From: Hahella sp. CCB-MM4
GTDB taxonomy: Bacteria; Pseudomonadota; Gammaproteobacteria; Pseudomonadales; Oleiphilaceae
NCBI RefSeq assembly: GCF_002260525.1
Contig: NZ_MRYI01000002.1
Coordinates: 729,052 to 793,051, forward strand
Reading direction: 5' to 3'
DNA: 64,000 nt
The notes under the pieces are model-generated. The model did no database searches. It was not told the DNA's origin and worked only from the letters and a program-made list of their open reading frames with translations. The position numbers were made by a program, and so were the translations under genes. Below, in pieces: positions 47,893 through 56,224 of this stretch; the stretch's first letter is position 1, and every line of letters starts with the position of its first letter.

Positions 47893-49148
47893 CAGGCTTT
47901 CTCCACGCCGATTGATTGTACCTTATCGGAACGTCCCATCATGATTCCACCAGCAGTATTAACCTGAGCGAGATCATGCCCACCAGAGGTGGCTCCTTTC
48001 AACCAGGTATAAATTGGCCAACCGGTTGATAATTCCCATTTCACTGAGTAGAAGGTCAATCTGCATATGAATTCCTTCAGCCAGCGACCACCTGTGCGAA
48101 TTAGAAAGAAGTTATTCGGCCGGTCAGCACTATCGGTAAATTGTACCAACCCAGCAGCTCGCCCCAGCGATAGGCAGCGCATCACATAGCGGAACCGGAA
48201 CGGCTTCACTGGCTTGCCCAGCAATTGACGTTTGATTGCGCCACCAACATAAGCACCATGAGGCATTGCCGTAACACAGCCCATACGGTGAGGCTGATCA
48301 TCTGCACCAACCACCCTGGCGCTATCACCTACAGCATAGACTGCCTCGCTGGAAACAGATCGTAGGAATGGGTCCGTCACCACTCGTCCGATCTCATCCA
48401 CCTCCAAACCAGACTGACCCGCCACCGGGCTCACTGAAAACCCTCCGGCCCATAGGCACAGATCATGTTCCAGCCACTCATTATTTCCCAGTCGACAACG
48501 CTCTTCAGATACTTCTTCAATAGATTGTTGTTCATACAGATCAATGCCCAGCTTCTGGAAGCGGGAATACAAGTAATTTCGGGCCTCTTCAGGATAATCA
48601 TCGGCAATAACAGAACGGCTCACCAGACTGACCTGAAGCTGGGAGTACGCCTCCGCAAGCTCAGTGCTTATTTCCAGGGCTCCCAGCCCTCCACCGATCA
48701 CCGTTACCCGCCCTGCTCTGACAATCTCCACCGCAATCTCCAAAGCCTGCTGGTAAGTATTCACACAGTGGACATATTCCGCCACCCCCGGAATGGCAGC
48801 TTCATCCATCGTGCTACCCAAGGCGTAAATCAGGATGTCGTAATCCAATACTTTATCACCGTCCGGTGTAGCAATTTCCACACGCCTTTCGGGAGTTTGC
48901 AGAGCCACCACTCTTGCCTGAATAAATTTTACCTTATCGCTAAACACCTGTTCGTAACGGAGACTGGCAGGATTTCTGCCGGCCATCACTTCATGCAGGC
49001 GAATGCGCTGTTCGAAGCTACTTTTTGCATCCACAAGGGTAATTTCGATGGGTTTACGACAATTTCGTAAACGACTGATGGCCATCATGCCGCCATAACC
49101 ACCGCCTAGTACCAGGATTTTCGTTTTGCGCTCATCTTTATCTGCCAT
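47892..49148 (-). CDS. FAD/NAD(P)-dependent oxidoreductase paired with ECF41
   Basis: A 418-residue NDH-2-like flavoprotein. Seen: ILVLGGGYGGMMAISRL, the FAD-binding Rossmann motif; VTVIGGGLGALEISTEL, the NAD(P) motif; and AVYAVGDSARVVG. A C-terminal ~70-residue region including WELSTGWPIYTWLKG may anchor it to the membrane. In ECF41 systems the partner gene is typically an oxidoreductase, epimerase or carboxymuconolactone decarboxylase and its promoter is the sigma factor's own target. That promoter is at 49227-49253. GCAGGAG precedes the ATG. Confidence 0.85.
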   Translation of the reverse strand: MADKDERKTKILVLGGGYGGMMAISRLRNCRKPIEITLVDAKSSFEQRIRLHEVMAGRNPASLRYEQVFSDKVKFIQARVVALQTPERRVEIATPDGDKVLDYDILIYALGSTMDEAAIPGVAEYVHCVNTYQQALEIAVEIVRAGRVTVIGGGLGALEISTELAEAYSQLQVSLVSRSVIADDYPEEARNYLYSRFQKLGIDLYEQQSIEEVSEERCRLGNNEWLEHDLCLWAGGFSVSPVAGQSGLEVDEIGRVVTDPFLRSVSSEAVYAVGDSARVVGADDQPHRMGCVTAMPHGAYVGGAIKRQLLGKPVKPFRFRYVMRCLSLGRAAGLVQFTDSADRPNNFFLIRTGGRWLKEFICRLTFYSVKWELSTGWPIYTWLKGATSGGHDLAQVNTAGGIMMGRSDKVQSIGVEKA

Positions 49149-49226
49149 TCCCTATATCTCCTGCATCATTCCCACTGACAGTGAATGCCTATGGGACGAC
49201 TTAATGTGAGGTGCTCTTGAATAAGA

Positions 49227-49253
49227 GACGCAGGAGACACGGGAAATGTGACA
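49227..49253 (-). promoter_or_regulatory. ECF41 target promoter
   Basis: On the minus strand TGTCACA (49253-49247), 16 bases, then CGTC (49230-49227). This equals the published ECF41 consensus. It stands about 80 bases before the oxidoreductase start, in the direction of the oxidoreductase-ECF41 unit, and implies autoregulation. Confidence 0.8.
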
Positions 49254-49282
49254 TACAATTTTCTATAGATTTTCCATTATTG

Positions 49283-49346
49283 ATAGCTAACACCTATTAA
49301 ATAGTTAGCAACTAACAATTTTAATTATTAGATAGACGATACCTAT
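49283..49346. promoter_or_regulatory. OxyR-like sites ahead of the peroxiredoxin-glutaredoxin gene
   Basis: Three 15-base dyads of the ATAG-N7-CTAT type: 49283-49297 (perfect, including the inner T and A), 49301-49315 (last base differs) and 49332-49346 (one inner mismatch). Consensus OxyR sites place two such dyads seven bases apart; here the first two are three bases apart and the third is 16 bases further. They lie 60-120 bases before the gene. Confidence 0.55.
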
Positions 49347-49405
49347 AATGACTTCCGTATTCAGGACAAACCATTTCACACAAAAGAATTTTGAGGAGTA
49401 TATCC

Positions 49406-50146
49406 ATGTTAGCGAACCGCGAAGGACAAAGAGTTCCACAGGTCACATTCAATCTGCGTGAAGGCGATAAATGGGTACAGGTCACCACTGATGATCTGTT
49501 CGCCAATAAAACCGTCGTATTGTTCGCCCTGCCGGGAGCATTCACACCCACCTGTTCATCAACACACTTACCCCGCTATAACGAGCTGGCACCGGTATTT
49601 AAAGCGAACGGTGTTGACGACATTATCTGTCTGTCCGTAAACGACACCTTTGTCATGAACGCCTGGAAGGAAGACCAGAAAGCCGACAACATCCATTTCC
49701 TGGCAGATGGAAACGGCGATTTCTCCGAGGGCATGGGCATGCTGGTGGAGAAAAAGGACCTTGGTTTCGGTAAGCGTACCTGGCGCTACAGCATGCTGGT
49801 GAAAAACGGCATCATCGAAAAAATGTACATCGAGCCGGACGTACCGGGCGACCCATTCCAGGTGAGTGATGCCGACACCATGCTGAACCACATCAATGCA
49901 GAGGCCAAATTGCCACAGCGAGTGACCGTATTCAGCAAACCAGGGTGTCCACACTGTGCCCGCGCTCACAAACTGTTGACTGATCGTGGTGTCAGCTTTG
50001 AATCCATCACTCTGGGTGTGAACGGTCTGAGCTACAGCTCACTTCAAGCTGTCACCGGGATGGGTACCACACCACAGGTATATATCGACGGAGAACGCAT
50101 CGGCGGTGCCGACGACCTGGAAGCTTACTTCGCTGCCCAGGCCTGA
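49406..50146 (+). CDS. Peroxiredoxin-glutaredoxin fusion (hybrid Prx5)
   Basis: 246 residues from the ATG at 49406, behind GAGGAG. Residues 1-165 are a Prx5-type peroxiredoxin with peroxidatic Cys near 50 in LPGAFTPTCSSTHLPRY; residues 170-246 are a glutaredoxin with CPHC near 181-184 and TTPQVYIDGERIGG. The fused enzyme reduces peroxides with glutathione through its own glutaredoxin part. OxyR-like sites precede it, and a dihydrolipoyl dehydrogenase-like reductase follows, consistent with oxidative stress defence. Confidence 0.95.
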   Translation: MLANREGQRVPQVTFNLREGDKWVQVTTDDLFANKTVVLFALPGAFTPTCSSTHLPRYNELAPVFKANGVDDIICLSVNDTFVMNAWKEDQKADNIHFLADGNGDFSEGMGMLVEKKDLGFGKRTWRYSMLVKNGIIEKMYIEPDVPGDPFQVSDADTMLNHINAEAKLPQRVTVFSKPGCPHCARAHKLLTDRGVSFESITLGVNGLSYSSLQAVTGMGTTPQVYIDGERIGGADDLEAYFAAQA

Positions 50147-50216
50147 TGCCTCGCGGTAGAAATACTGACTCAAGGGATGCTCGATTGAGACAAGGATGTC
50201 TGTTCTACGTAGTGAT

Positions 50217-50288
50217 CTGGAGCCGGTCTCAGTATCCATTTGTATGAACTATTGAAAGCAAATTGAGTCTACTCAATTCAGGCTCCAG
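50217..50288 (+). other. Nested inverted repeats in the leader of the dehydrogenase
   Basis: CTGGAGCC (50217-50224) is complementary to GGCTCCAG (50281-50288), and a second hairpin, AATTGAG-TCTA-CTCAATT (50261-50278), lies directly inside its right arm. The pair stands after the peroxiredoxin gene and 65 bases before the next start. It may be a terminator or a structured 5' leader. Confidence 0.45.
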
Positions 50289-50353
50289 TTCTTCCACTAC
50301 TATTTTCAGATGTCGAATTTCCGGAAAACGGACAAAAGCTACAGGACAGACCC

Positions 50354-51823
50354 ATGATCACAAAACAAGTTGATGTTGCCATCATCGGTGCCGGAACAGC
50401 AGGCATGGGTGCCTACCGTGCCGCACGAGAACACACTGACAGCATATTACTCATTGAAGGAAATCAATACGGCACAACATGCGCCCGGGTCGGCTGTATG
50501 CCCAGCAAACTGCTTATTGCCGCTGCAGAAGCAGCTCACCACCACCGTCATACAGATATGTTTGGGGTGGCTTCCAACGACCCGGAAATTGACGGTCGTA
50601 AAGTCATGCAACGGGTACGCGCCGAACGGGACCGCTTTGTGGGCTTTGTGAAGGAGTCCGTCGAGGGCTTTAAAGCCGAGCATAAGGTGATGGGCTACGC
50701 GCAATTCACAGGACCAAACACTCTCAAGGTTGGTGAAGACTTAGTGGTCGAAGCCAAAAAAATAGTTATCGCAACCGGTTCCCGCCCTAACATCCCCGGA
50801 TTTCTGCATGGAGCCGGAAACCGACTGGTAGTGAATGATGACATTTTTGAGTGGGAAGAGTTGCCCGCTAGCGTTGCAGTCTTTGGTCCCGGAGTGATTG
50901 GTCTGGAACTTGGACAGGCACTCTCCCGTCTGGGGGTTGATGTCCGCATGTTTGGTGTAGGCGGCGCTATCGGACCGATAAAGGACCCGGAAATTCGCGA
51001 TTATGCAGAAAAAGTATTCAACCGGGAGTTCTATCTGGACCCGGATGCCAAGGTAGAAAGTCTGGAACGTACAGAAAATGGTGTTGAAATTACTTACCAG
51101 CATCGGGAAAAAGGTCTGATCACTGAAACCTTTGATTATGTTCTGGCCGCCACTGGCAGGCGCCCCAATGTAGACAATATCGGTATCGAAAATGCGGGCA
51201 TCGAGCTGGATGAACGAAACGTGCCGGTGTTTGACCGTTACACCATGCAAACACGCAGCCTGACGGATTCAGGCGGATCCAGGCCAAGCCATATTTTCAT
51301 GGCCGGGGATGCCAACAATGATCTCCCCCTGCTACATGAAGCCGCCGATGAAGGCCGTATAGCAGGAGACAACGCGGGACGCTTCCCGGAGGTTCGTTCA
51401 GGTAAACGTCGTACAGCACTGGGTGTGGTGTTCAGCGATCCACAAATTGCCAATGTCGGGCTATCGATTCAGGAAGTCCAGGAGCGTTGCCGCAGCTGTT
51501 ACGCGACAGGACATGTCTCCTTCGAGGACCAGGGGCGCAGCCGGGTTATGGGTAAAAACGTCGGACTGTTAAAGGTTTACGGCGAACAGGGCACTGGTTT
51601 ATTCCTCGGTGCAGAAATGGTCGGGCCGGGTGCCGAACACATCGGGCACTTGTTGAGTTGGGTAGCCCAACGTCGACTGACCGTATCAGAAATACTGGAG
51701 CTGCCGTTCTATCATCCAGTGATTGAAGAGGGTGTGAGAACCGCCCTGCGCGACCTGAATAGCAATCTCCAGCTCGGACCTGCTGTCATTGAACGTTGTA
51801 TGGACTGTGGTCCCGGCGCATAA
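50354..51823 (+). CDS. Dihydrolipoyl dehydrogenase-like disulfide reductase
   Basis: A 489-residue class I pyridine nucleotide-disulfide oxidoreductase. Seen: AIIGAGTAGMGAYRAARE for FAD, TTCARVGCMPSK with the redox Cys pair at 43 and 48, FGPGVIGLELGQALSRLG for NAD, and the C-terminal FYHPVIEEG with the His-Glu catalytic pair. Stand-alone family members often act with peroxide or dithiol reduction rather than the 2-oxoacid complexes, and no E1 or E2 gene lies near. An extra Cys pair ends the protein (ERCMDCGPGA). Next to the peroxiredoxin fusion, a role in redox recycling is plausible. Confidence 0.88.
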   Translation: MITKQVDVAIIGAGTAGMGAYRAAREHTDSILLIEGNQYGTTCARVGCMPSKLLIAAAEAAHHHRHTDMFGVASNDPEIDGRKVMQRVRAERDRFVGFVKESVEGFKAEHKVMGYAQFTGPNTLKVGEDLVVEAKKIVIATGSRPNIPGFLHGAGNRLVVNDDIFEWEELPASVAVFGPGVIGLELGQALSRLGVDVRMFGVGGAIGPIKDPEIRDYAEKVFNREFYLDPDAKVESLERTENGVEITYQHREKGLITETFDYVLAATGRRPNVDNIGIENAGIELDERNVPVFDRYTMQTRSLTDSGGSRPSHIFMAGDANNDLPLLHEAADEGRIAGDNAGRFPEVRSGKRRTALGVVFSDPQIANVGLSIQEVQERCRSCYATGHVSFEDQGRSRVMGKNVGLLKVYGEQGTGLFLGAEMVGPGAEHIGHLLSWVAQRRLTVSEILELPFYHPVIEEGVRTALRDLNSNLQLGPAVIERCMDCGPGA

Positions 51824-51846
51824 AGGTGTACAATTTTTAACCGTAA

Positions 51847-51873
51847 GGCTCCAGCTTATATCCACCTGGAGCC
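51847..51873 (+). terminator. Hairpin after the dehydrogenase gene
   Basis: GGCTCCAG (51847-51854) pairs with CTGGAGCC (51866-51873) around 11 bases; it begins 24 bases after the stop. The arms are identical to those at 50217 and 50281. Confidence 0.65.
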
Positions 51874-51926
51874 GGGTGGCCAGAAGAGCAGATAGCCCCG
51901 CCCGCCCACAACAAGGGAGATAAGCG

Positions 51927-52352
51927 ATGAACGAACATATCCTAGTCAGTGACTTCATGGACCGGCAACCTGCAGTGATCTACTGCAATACTCCACTGAC
52001 CAAAGTAGTGCAGGTGCTGATCAACAAAGGTATTACAGGGGCTCCGGTCATAAACTCCAAAAAAGAGGTTTTGGGGTTTATCTCCGAGAAAGACTGCATC
52101 AAAAGCCTGCTCAACAGCAGTTATCATGCGGAAGAAGCCACATCCGTCAACGATGTCATGAGAAAAGAAGCACTGACGTTAAAGCCCGATGACAGCATTA
52201 TCGACCTTGCCCATTTTATGGAAGACCACACACCAAAAGTCTATCCCGTTGTGGATGAAGGCAAACTGGTCGGGGTGATCTCCAGAGCGCATGTGCTTAG
52301 GGCACTATACAACCAGCAGACCGGTTCCGGCAGAAAGAGTCGCGCCGCCTGA
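51927..52352 (+). CDS. CBS-pair domain protein
   Basis: A 141-residue protein made of two CBS motifs: residues 7-60 (VSDFMDRQPAVIYCNTPLTKVVQVLINKGITGAPVINSKKEVLGFISEKD) and 73-130 (VNDVMRKEALTLKPDDSIIDLAHFMEDHTPKVYPVVDEGKLVGVISRAHVLRAL). CBS pairs bind adenosine nucleotides such as AMP, ATP or SAM. It has no effector domain, so it probably regulates another protein. A GGGAGA precedes the ATG. A position after the peroxide/redox genes suggests shared control but this is weak. Confidence 0.9.
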   Translation: MNEHILVSDFMDRQPAVIYCNTPLTKVVQVLINKGITGAPVINSKKEVLGFISEKDCIKSLLNSSYHAEEATSVNDVMRKEALTLKPDDSIIDLAHFMEDHTPKVYPVVDEGKLVGVISRAHVLRALYNQQTGSGRKSRAA

Positions 52353-52368
52353 CACTGACAAGGGCAGT

Positions 52369-52836
52369 CTACTCAGACTGTCCTGTCAGACCGTGAGCAT
52401 CCATCGCACGGCGATGGCACTCGACAAACGCCTTTGGCATGCGGGCGGGGCGCCCGCTGGCCATATCGATACAGGCATATCGGCATTTAGCCCTTACCAA
52501 AGTGCGACCATCCCGGCGACGTACGATCTGAAATTGCCTGGATGATGTCAGGCGACCATCGCAACCCGTAATCCAGGTGGCAATCATCAGCTCTTCCCCT
52601 GCATAGGCACTGGCCAGGTAATCAATTTCCGTGCGGGTGATTGCCATCGCCTTGCCAGATTCCTCATGGGCCTGCCAATCCATACCCAATGGTTCAATAT
52701 GATGCCAGCTCACTTCCTCCATCCAGCGCAAATACGCCGTATTGTTGGTATGACCAAGACGATCCGTATCCTCTTCTACCACCTGAATCGGACGCGTATG
52801 GGGATTGGCTAAATCCCATTCAATTTCCATGGTCAT
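52369..52836 (-). CDS. 4HBT-type acyl-CoA thioesterase
   Basis: A 155-residue hotdog-fold protein. EEDTDRLGHTNNTAYLRWMEEVSW contains the family core helix with an Asp in the usual catalytic position (VxxxDTDxxGHxNNxxYxxWxE), and the protein continues with ITRTEIDYLASAYAGEELMIATWIT. It hydrolyses short or aromatic acyl-CoA thioesters in known relatives. It lies eight bases after the DUF2959 gene on the same strand, so they probably form one transcript. Confidence 0.88.
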   Translation of the reverse strand: MTMEIEWDLANPHTRPIQVVEEDTDRLGHTNNTAYLRWMEEVSWHHIEPLGMDWQAHEESGKAMAITRTEIDYLASAYAGEELMIATWITGCDGRLTSSRQFQIVRRRDGRTLVRAKCRYACIDMASGRPARMPKAFVECHRRAMDAHGLTGQSE

Positions 52837-52844
52837 ATCCAGGA

Positions 52845-53498
52845 TCAGCTTTTTTGCAGTTCGGCGATAAACGCCTCAGATTCAGCAATGGATTTCTCCA
52901 TATCCTTAATCAACCGGGCAACATTGGTTTCCACCGATTTCAATTCTCCCTTCAGACCATCAATGGCACGGGCATTTAGGTTGTGCTTGAGGTAAAGCAC
53001 TTGGTCACGCAGAGCATTCAGTACCGGCTCCATACGCTTTTCCGCTGCTCGCATGGCGCCGATCAGACTGGCATATTTACGCTTGGTTTCACGAAGTTTA
53101 TTGGCACTATCCTGACGCAGTTTGCTACTGGTATAGAGATTCAGCTCTTCTTCCCATTCATCAAACAGAGCTTCAGACACATCTTCAACGGCATCAATCC
53201 GCTTGCTCACATCATCGGCAGCGTCCTGACTGTCTTCGTAAGCGGCATTCAGTTCATCGTACTGGTCCTGAAGGTCCGTATCCTGTTTACCAAACATCTG
53301 CTGGAATTGATCCAGTGCCGAACTGAATTCCTCTTTGGCATCCTGTTGAGCATCCCGGGCAGCCTCTACTCTGTCCACCATGATATCGCGTTTGTGAATA
53401 CCCACTTTTTCCATAGCGCTGTAATAAGCGCTCTGACATGCACTGAGGGATAAGATTGCCAAAACGGCCCAGGACAGTCGCCAATATTTCCGGATCAT
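52845..53498 (-). CDS. DUF2959 lipoprotein
   Basis: A 217-residue lipoprotein: MIRKYWRLSWAVLAILSLSAC with Cys at 21, then the DUF2959 signature (YYSAMEKVGIHKRDIMVDRVEAARDAQQDAKEEFSSALDQF). The rest is almost wholly helical coiled coil. The family is widely conserved in gammaproteobacteria with unknown function. GGA precedes the ATG. It heads a two-gene unit with the thioesterase. Confidence 0.88.
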   Translation of the reverse strand: MIRKYWRLSWAVLAILSLSACQSAYYSAMEKVGIHKRDIMVDRVEAARDAQQDAKEEFSSALDQFQQMFGKQDTDLQDQYDELNAAYEDSQDAADDVSKRIDAVEDVSEALFDEWEEELNLYTSSKLRQDSANKLRETKRKYASLIGAMRAAEKRMEPVLNALRDQVLYLKHNLNARAIDGLKGELKSVETNVARLIKDMEKSIAESEAFIAELQKS

Positions 53499-53665
53499 TT
53501 GTCATCCTTTTTCGTTATAAAGTGTTGAATTTACTAGCCCAAATCCACCTAGGGTTCACCCTGGATTTCGTACGGTACTCTTACTATATTGTGCGCTCCA
53601 ATTGAGGAGGTTCGGTCTATCTACCGTTTATGGACAGAATTTATACCAGATTAAAGGACTACGCT

Positions 53666-54085
53666 ATGAACGCCAAAGTTTTATGCTGTACAGCCGGTCT
53701 TGCTTTGACCACTCTCACGCTTCCCCTTGCAGCCTTTTCAGCCGTCCCTTCACAGCAAGGGACGCAAGCATACATCATCTCACCTAGTGATGGAGCCAAA
53801 GTACCTTCTCCTGTCACTGTTCAGCTCGAACTTCATGGTTTCGGAATGCCTTCTGCCGAATCACAGTCTCAAAGAGCCGGCCACTACCACCTGCTGATAG
53901 ACGGAAAAGTTCCTGATATGACAAGGCCGTTGGGAGGGAATGTGAAGCGCTTCGACGGCCAGACCGAAGTATCACTGTATCTTCAGTCTGGCCAACATAC
54001 CTTGCAGCTGGTCTTCGTCGACCATAATCATCGACCAGTGAATCCGCCCGAGATTTCCAATCTGATATCTATTACAGTGGAATAA
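53666..54085 (+). CDS. Exported DUF4399 protein
   Basis: 139 residues from the ATG at 53666 (AAAGGA seven bases upstream; the open frame begins at 53630). A signal peptide ends near AAFSA. The mature part is a single DUF4399 domain: YIISPSDGAKVPSPVTVQLELHGFGM, GHYHLLIDG and GQHTLQLVFVDHNHRPVNPP, with several His residues that suggest metal binding. The function is unknown. It stands alone, divergent from the DUF2959 gene. Confidence 0.85.
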   Translation: MNAKVLCCTAGLALTTLTLPLAAFSAVPSQQGTQAYIISPSDGAKVPSPVTVQLELHGFGMPSAESQSQRAGHYHLLIDGKVPDMTRPLGGNVKRFDGQTEVSLYLQSGQHTLQLVFVDHNHRPVNPPEISNLISITVE

Positions 54086-54273
54086 TCATCGTGGTATAAA
54101 AGCGGTTACCTCCCCTACAGACGGAGAGCCACTGCAACGGGGTAATCCGTCTGGTATAAATAACGACTTAACATTCGATATTTGGCATTAGTGGCATTCC
54201 TACTTGCATAATATGCTCAAAGGCTTAGCTTATAAGCCTTTGTCCCTAAATACTCTATTCCAAAGAATTCAGC

Positions 54274-56118
54274 ATGACATCCAGCGCCCAGTTAACCAGT
54301 TTCCAAGCCCTCCTCAGTCTCTTGCGCTATGCTCGCGGCTATCGTCGCCGCATCATTTCCGCCAGCCTGTGCTCTATCATCAATAAGCTCTTTGATATTG
54401 CGCCGGAGATCCTGATCGGTATAGCCATCGATGTGGTGGTCAATCAGGAAGAAAGTTTTGTTGCCGCCATGGGCTTTTCCACGCCCAAGGAACAAATTCT
54501 GATATTGGGCCTTCTCACTTTTTTCATCTGGGCCGGAGAATCCCTGTTTGAATACCTGCATCTGATCCTGTGGCGGAATCTGGGCCAGCGCCTGCAGTCC
54601 GATCTGCGCCAGGATGCCTATGACCATATCCAGAGGCTGGACATGGCGTTTTTTGAGGCCCGTAGTTCCGGTCAGTTGGTGTCGGTGTTGAATGATGATG
54701 TTAACCAGCTTGAACGATTCCTGGACGGCGGGGCCAACAATCTGATCCAAGTCTTTGTGACAGTTGTGGCCGTCGGCGCGGTGTTTTTCGTTCTATCTCC
54801 TTTTATTGCGCTGCTGGCCTTTACGCCTATTCCCATCATTATCTGGGGAGCCTTCTATTTTCTGCGTAAGGCAACACCACTATATGCGGATGTCCGTGAA
54901 AAGGTCGGAGGGCTGGCTTCACGTCTGGCGAACAACATTGGCGGTATTGCCACCATCAAGAGCTTCACTGCAGAGTTGATGGAATCCCAGCGCTTACGGG
55001 AGAGCAGTGAGCGCTATGTGGAAGCCAATCGTAAAGCCATCGCCGTCAGTTCCGCGTTTATTCCCGTGATTCGTATGGCCATCCTGGCCGGCTTCCTGGC
55101 CACCTTTACTATCGGCGGCTTTATGGCCCTAGAGGGTGATCTGAATGTGGGCGCCTATGGCGTGTTGGTATTCCTGACCCAGCGTCTCCTGTGGCCTTTG
55201 ACCAATCTGGCTCAGACCGTTGACCTGTTCGAACGGGCCATGGCCAGCACCCGTAGAATTCTCGGGCTGATTGAAACCCCGATAGATGTTCGAGATGAGG
55301 GTACCCGCACTCCTGATGCGCCAATCAAAGGTGAAGTCAGCTTTCAACAGGTGGACTTTGAATATGCCGCTGGCGCCGGTGGTGTTCACCGGGTGGATTT
55401 GAACGTCAAGGCCGGGACCACCCTGGCACTGGTGGGTGCCACCGGATCGGGCAAGTCCACATTGATCAAACTTCTGTTACGGTTCTATCGCCCTCAATCC
55501 GGCCACATCGACCTGGATGGCATCCCTATAGAACAGTTGCCACTGAAAACGCTCCGTGGCGCCATCGGCCTGGTCAGCCAGGATGTGTTCCTGTTCGAGG
55601 GTACGATCCGCGACAACATCTCCTACGGTCATCCAGGGGCCGGAGACGATGCCATCATCGATGCCGCAAGAACGGCGGAAGCCTGGGAGTTTATTCAACG
55701 TCTGCCACAGGGATTGGACACGCCAGTAGGCGAGCGCGGGGTCAAACTTTCCGGCGGCCAGCGTCAACGCTTGTCCCTGGCCCGGGCACTGCTGAAAGAT
55801 CCACCGATCCTGGTGTTGGATGAAGCCACCAGTGCAGTGGATAACGAAACCGAAGCCGCCATTCAACGCTCACTGAAACGAATCGCTCACGGCCGCACCA
55901 TCGTAATGATCGCTCATCGTCTGTCCACCATTGTCCATGCGGAAAACATCGTTGTACTGGAGCATGGCAGAATTGTGGAGCAGGGGAATCACGAGCAATT
56001 GCTGGAACGTCGCGGCGCTTACTGGTCGCAGTGGCAGGTACAGACAGGTGGTGTTCTGGACGATAGGGAGGAAACCATCGCAGATTCCGGGCAATCCCCC
56101 AATCCGGCGACCACTTGA
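54274..56118 (+). CDS. ABC exporter, fused membrane and ATPase domains
   Basis: A 614-residue half-transporter. Residues about 20-320 form the six-helix type IV membrane domain (ABC_membrane), including RLANNIGGIATIKSFTAELMESQRL. Residues 350-590 are the ATPase: Walker A GATGSGKST near 390, KLSGGQRQRLSLARALL signature, Walker B PILVLDEATSAVD, and the H-loop IAHRLSTI. It belongs to the MsbA/MdlB-like group that works as homo- or heterodimer. No partner gene adjoins it, so a homodimer is likely. The substrate is unknown. Confidence 0.93.
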   Translation: MTSSAQLTSFQALLSLLRYARGYRRRIISASLCSIINKLFDIAPEILIGIAIDVVVNQEESFVAAMGFSTPKEQILILGLLTFFIWAGESLFEYLHLILWRNLGQRLQSDLRQDAYDHIQRLDMAFFEARSSGQLVSVLNDDVNQLERFLDGGANNLIQVFVTVVAVGAVFFVLSPFIALLAFTPIPIIIWGAFYFLRKATPLYADVREKVGGLASRLANNIGGIATIKSFTAELMESQRLRESSERYVEANRKAIAVSSAFIPVIRMAILAGFLATFTIGGFMALEGDLNVGAYGVLVFLTQRLLWPLTNLAQTVDLFERAMASTRRILGLIETPIDVRDEGTRTPDAPIKGEVSFQQVDFEYAAGAGGVHRVDLNVKAGTTLALVGATGSGKSTLIKLLLRFYRPQSGHIDLDGIPIEQLPLKTLRGAIGLVSQDVFLFEGTIRDNISYGHPGAGDDAIIDAARTAEAWEFIQRLPQGLDTPVGERGVKLSGGQRQRLSLARALLKDPPILVLDEATSAVDNETEAAIQRSLKRIAHGRTIVMIAHRLSTIVHAENIVVLEHGRIVEQGNHEQLLERRGAYWSQWQVQTGGVLDDREETIADSGQSPNPATT

Positions 56119-56224
56119 TTCTGCCAAATGATATAAGGGTTTTACGCTATAGACCCGAGCTTTATTTAACGGCTTACTCGGTGATCGTCACACAATGTTA
56201 ACAATAACACTTAGGAAAAAACCT

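Noticed and set aside
48465..49070. 201-codon plus-strand frame
   Set aside because: It is antisense to the FAD oxidoreductase and has no recognisable features.
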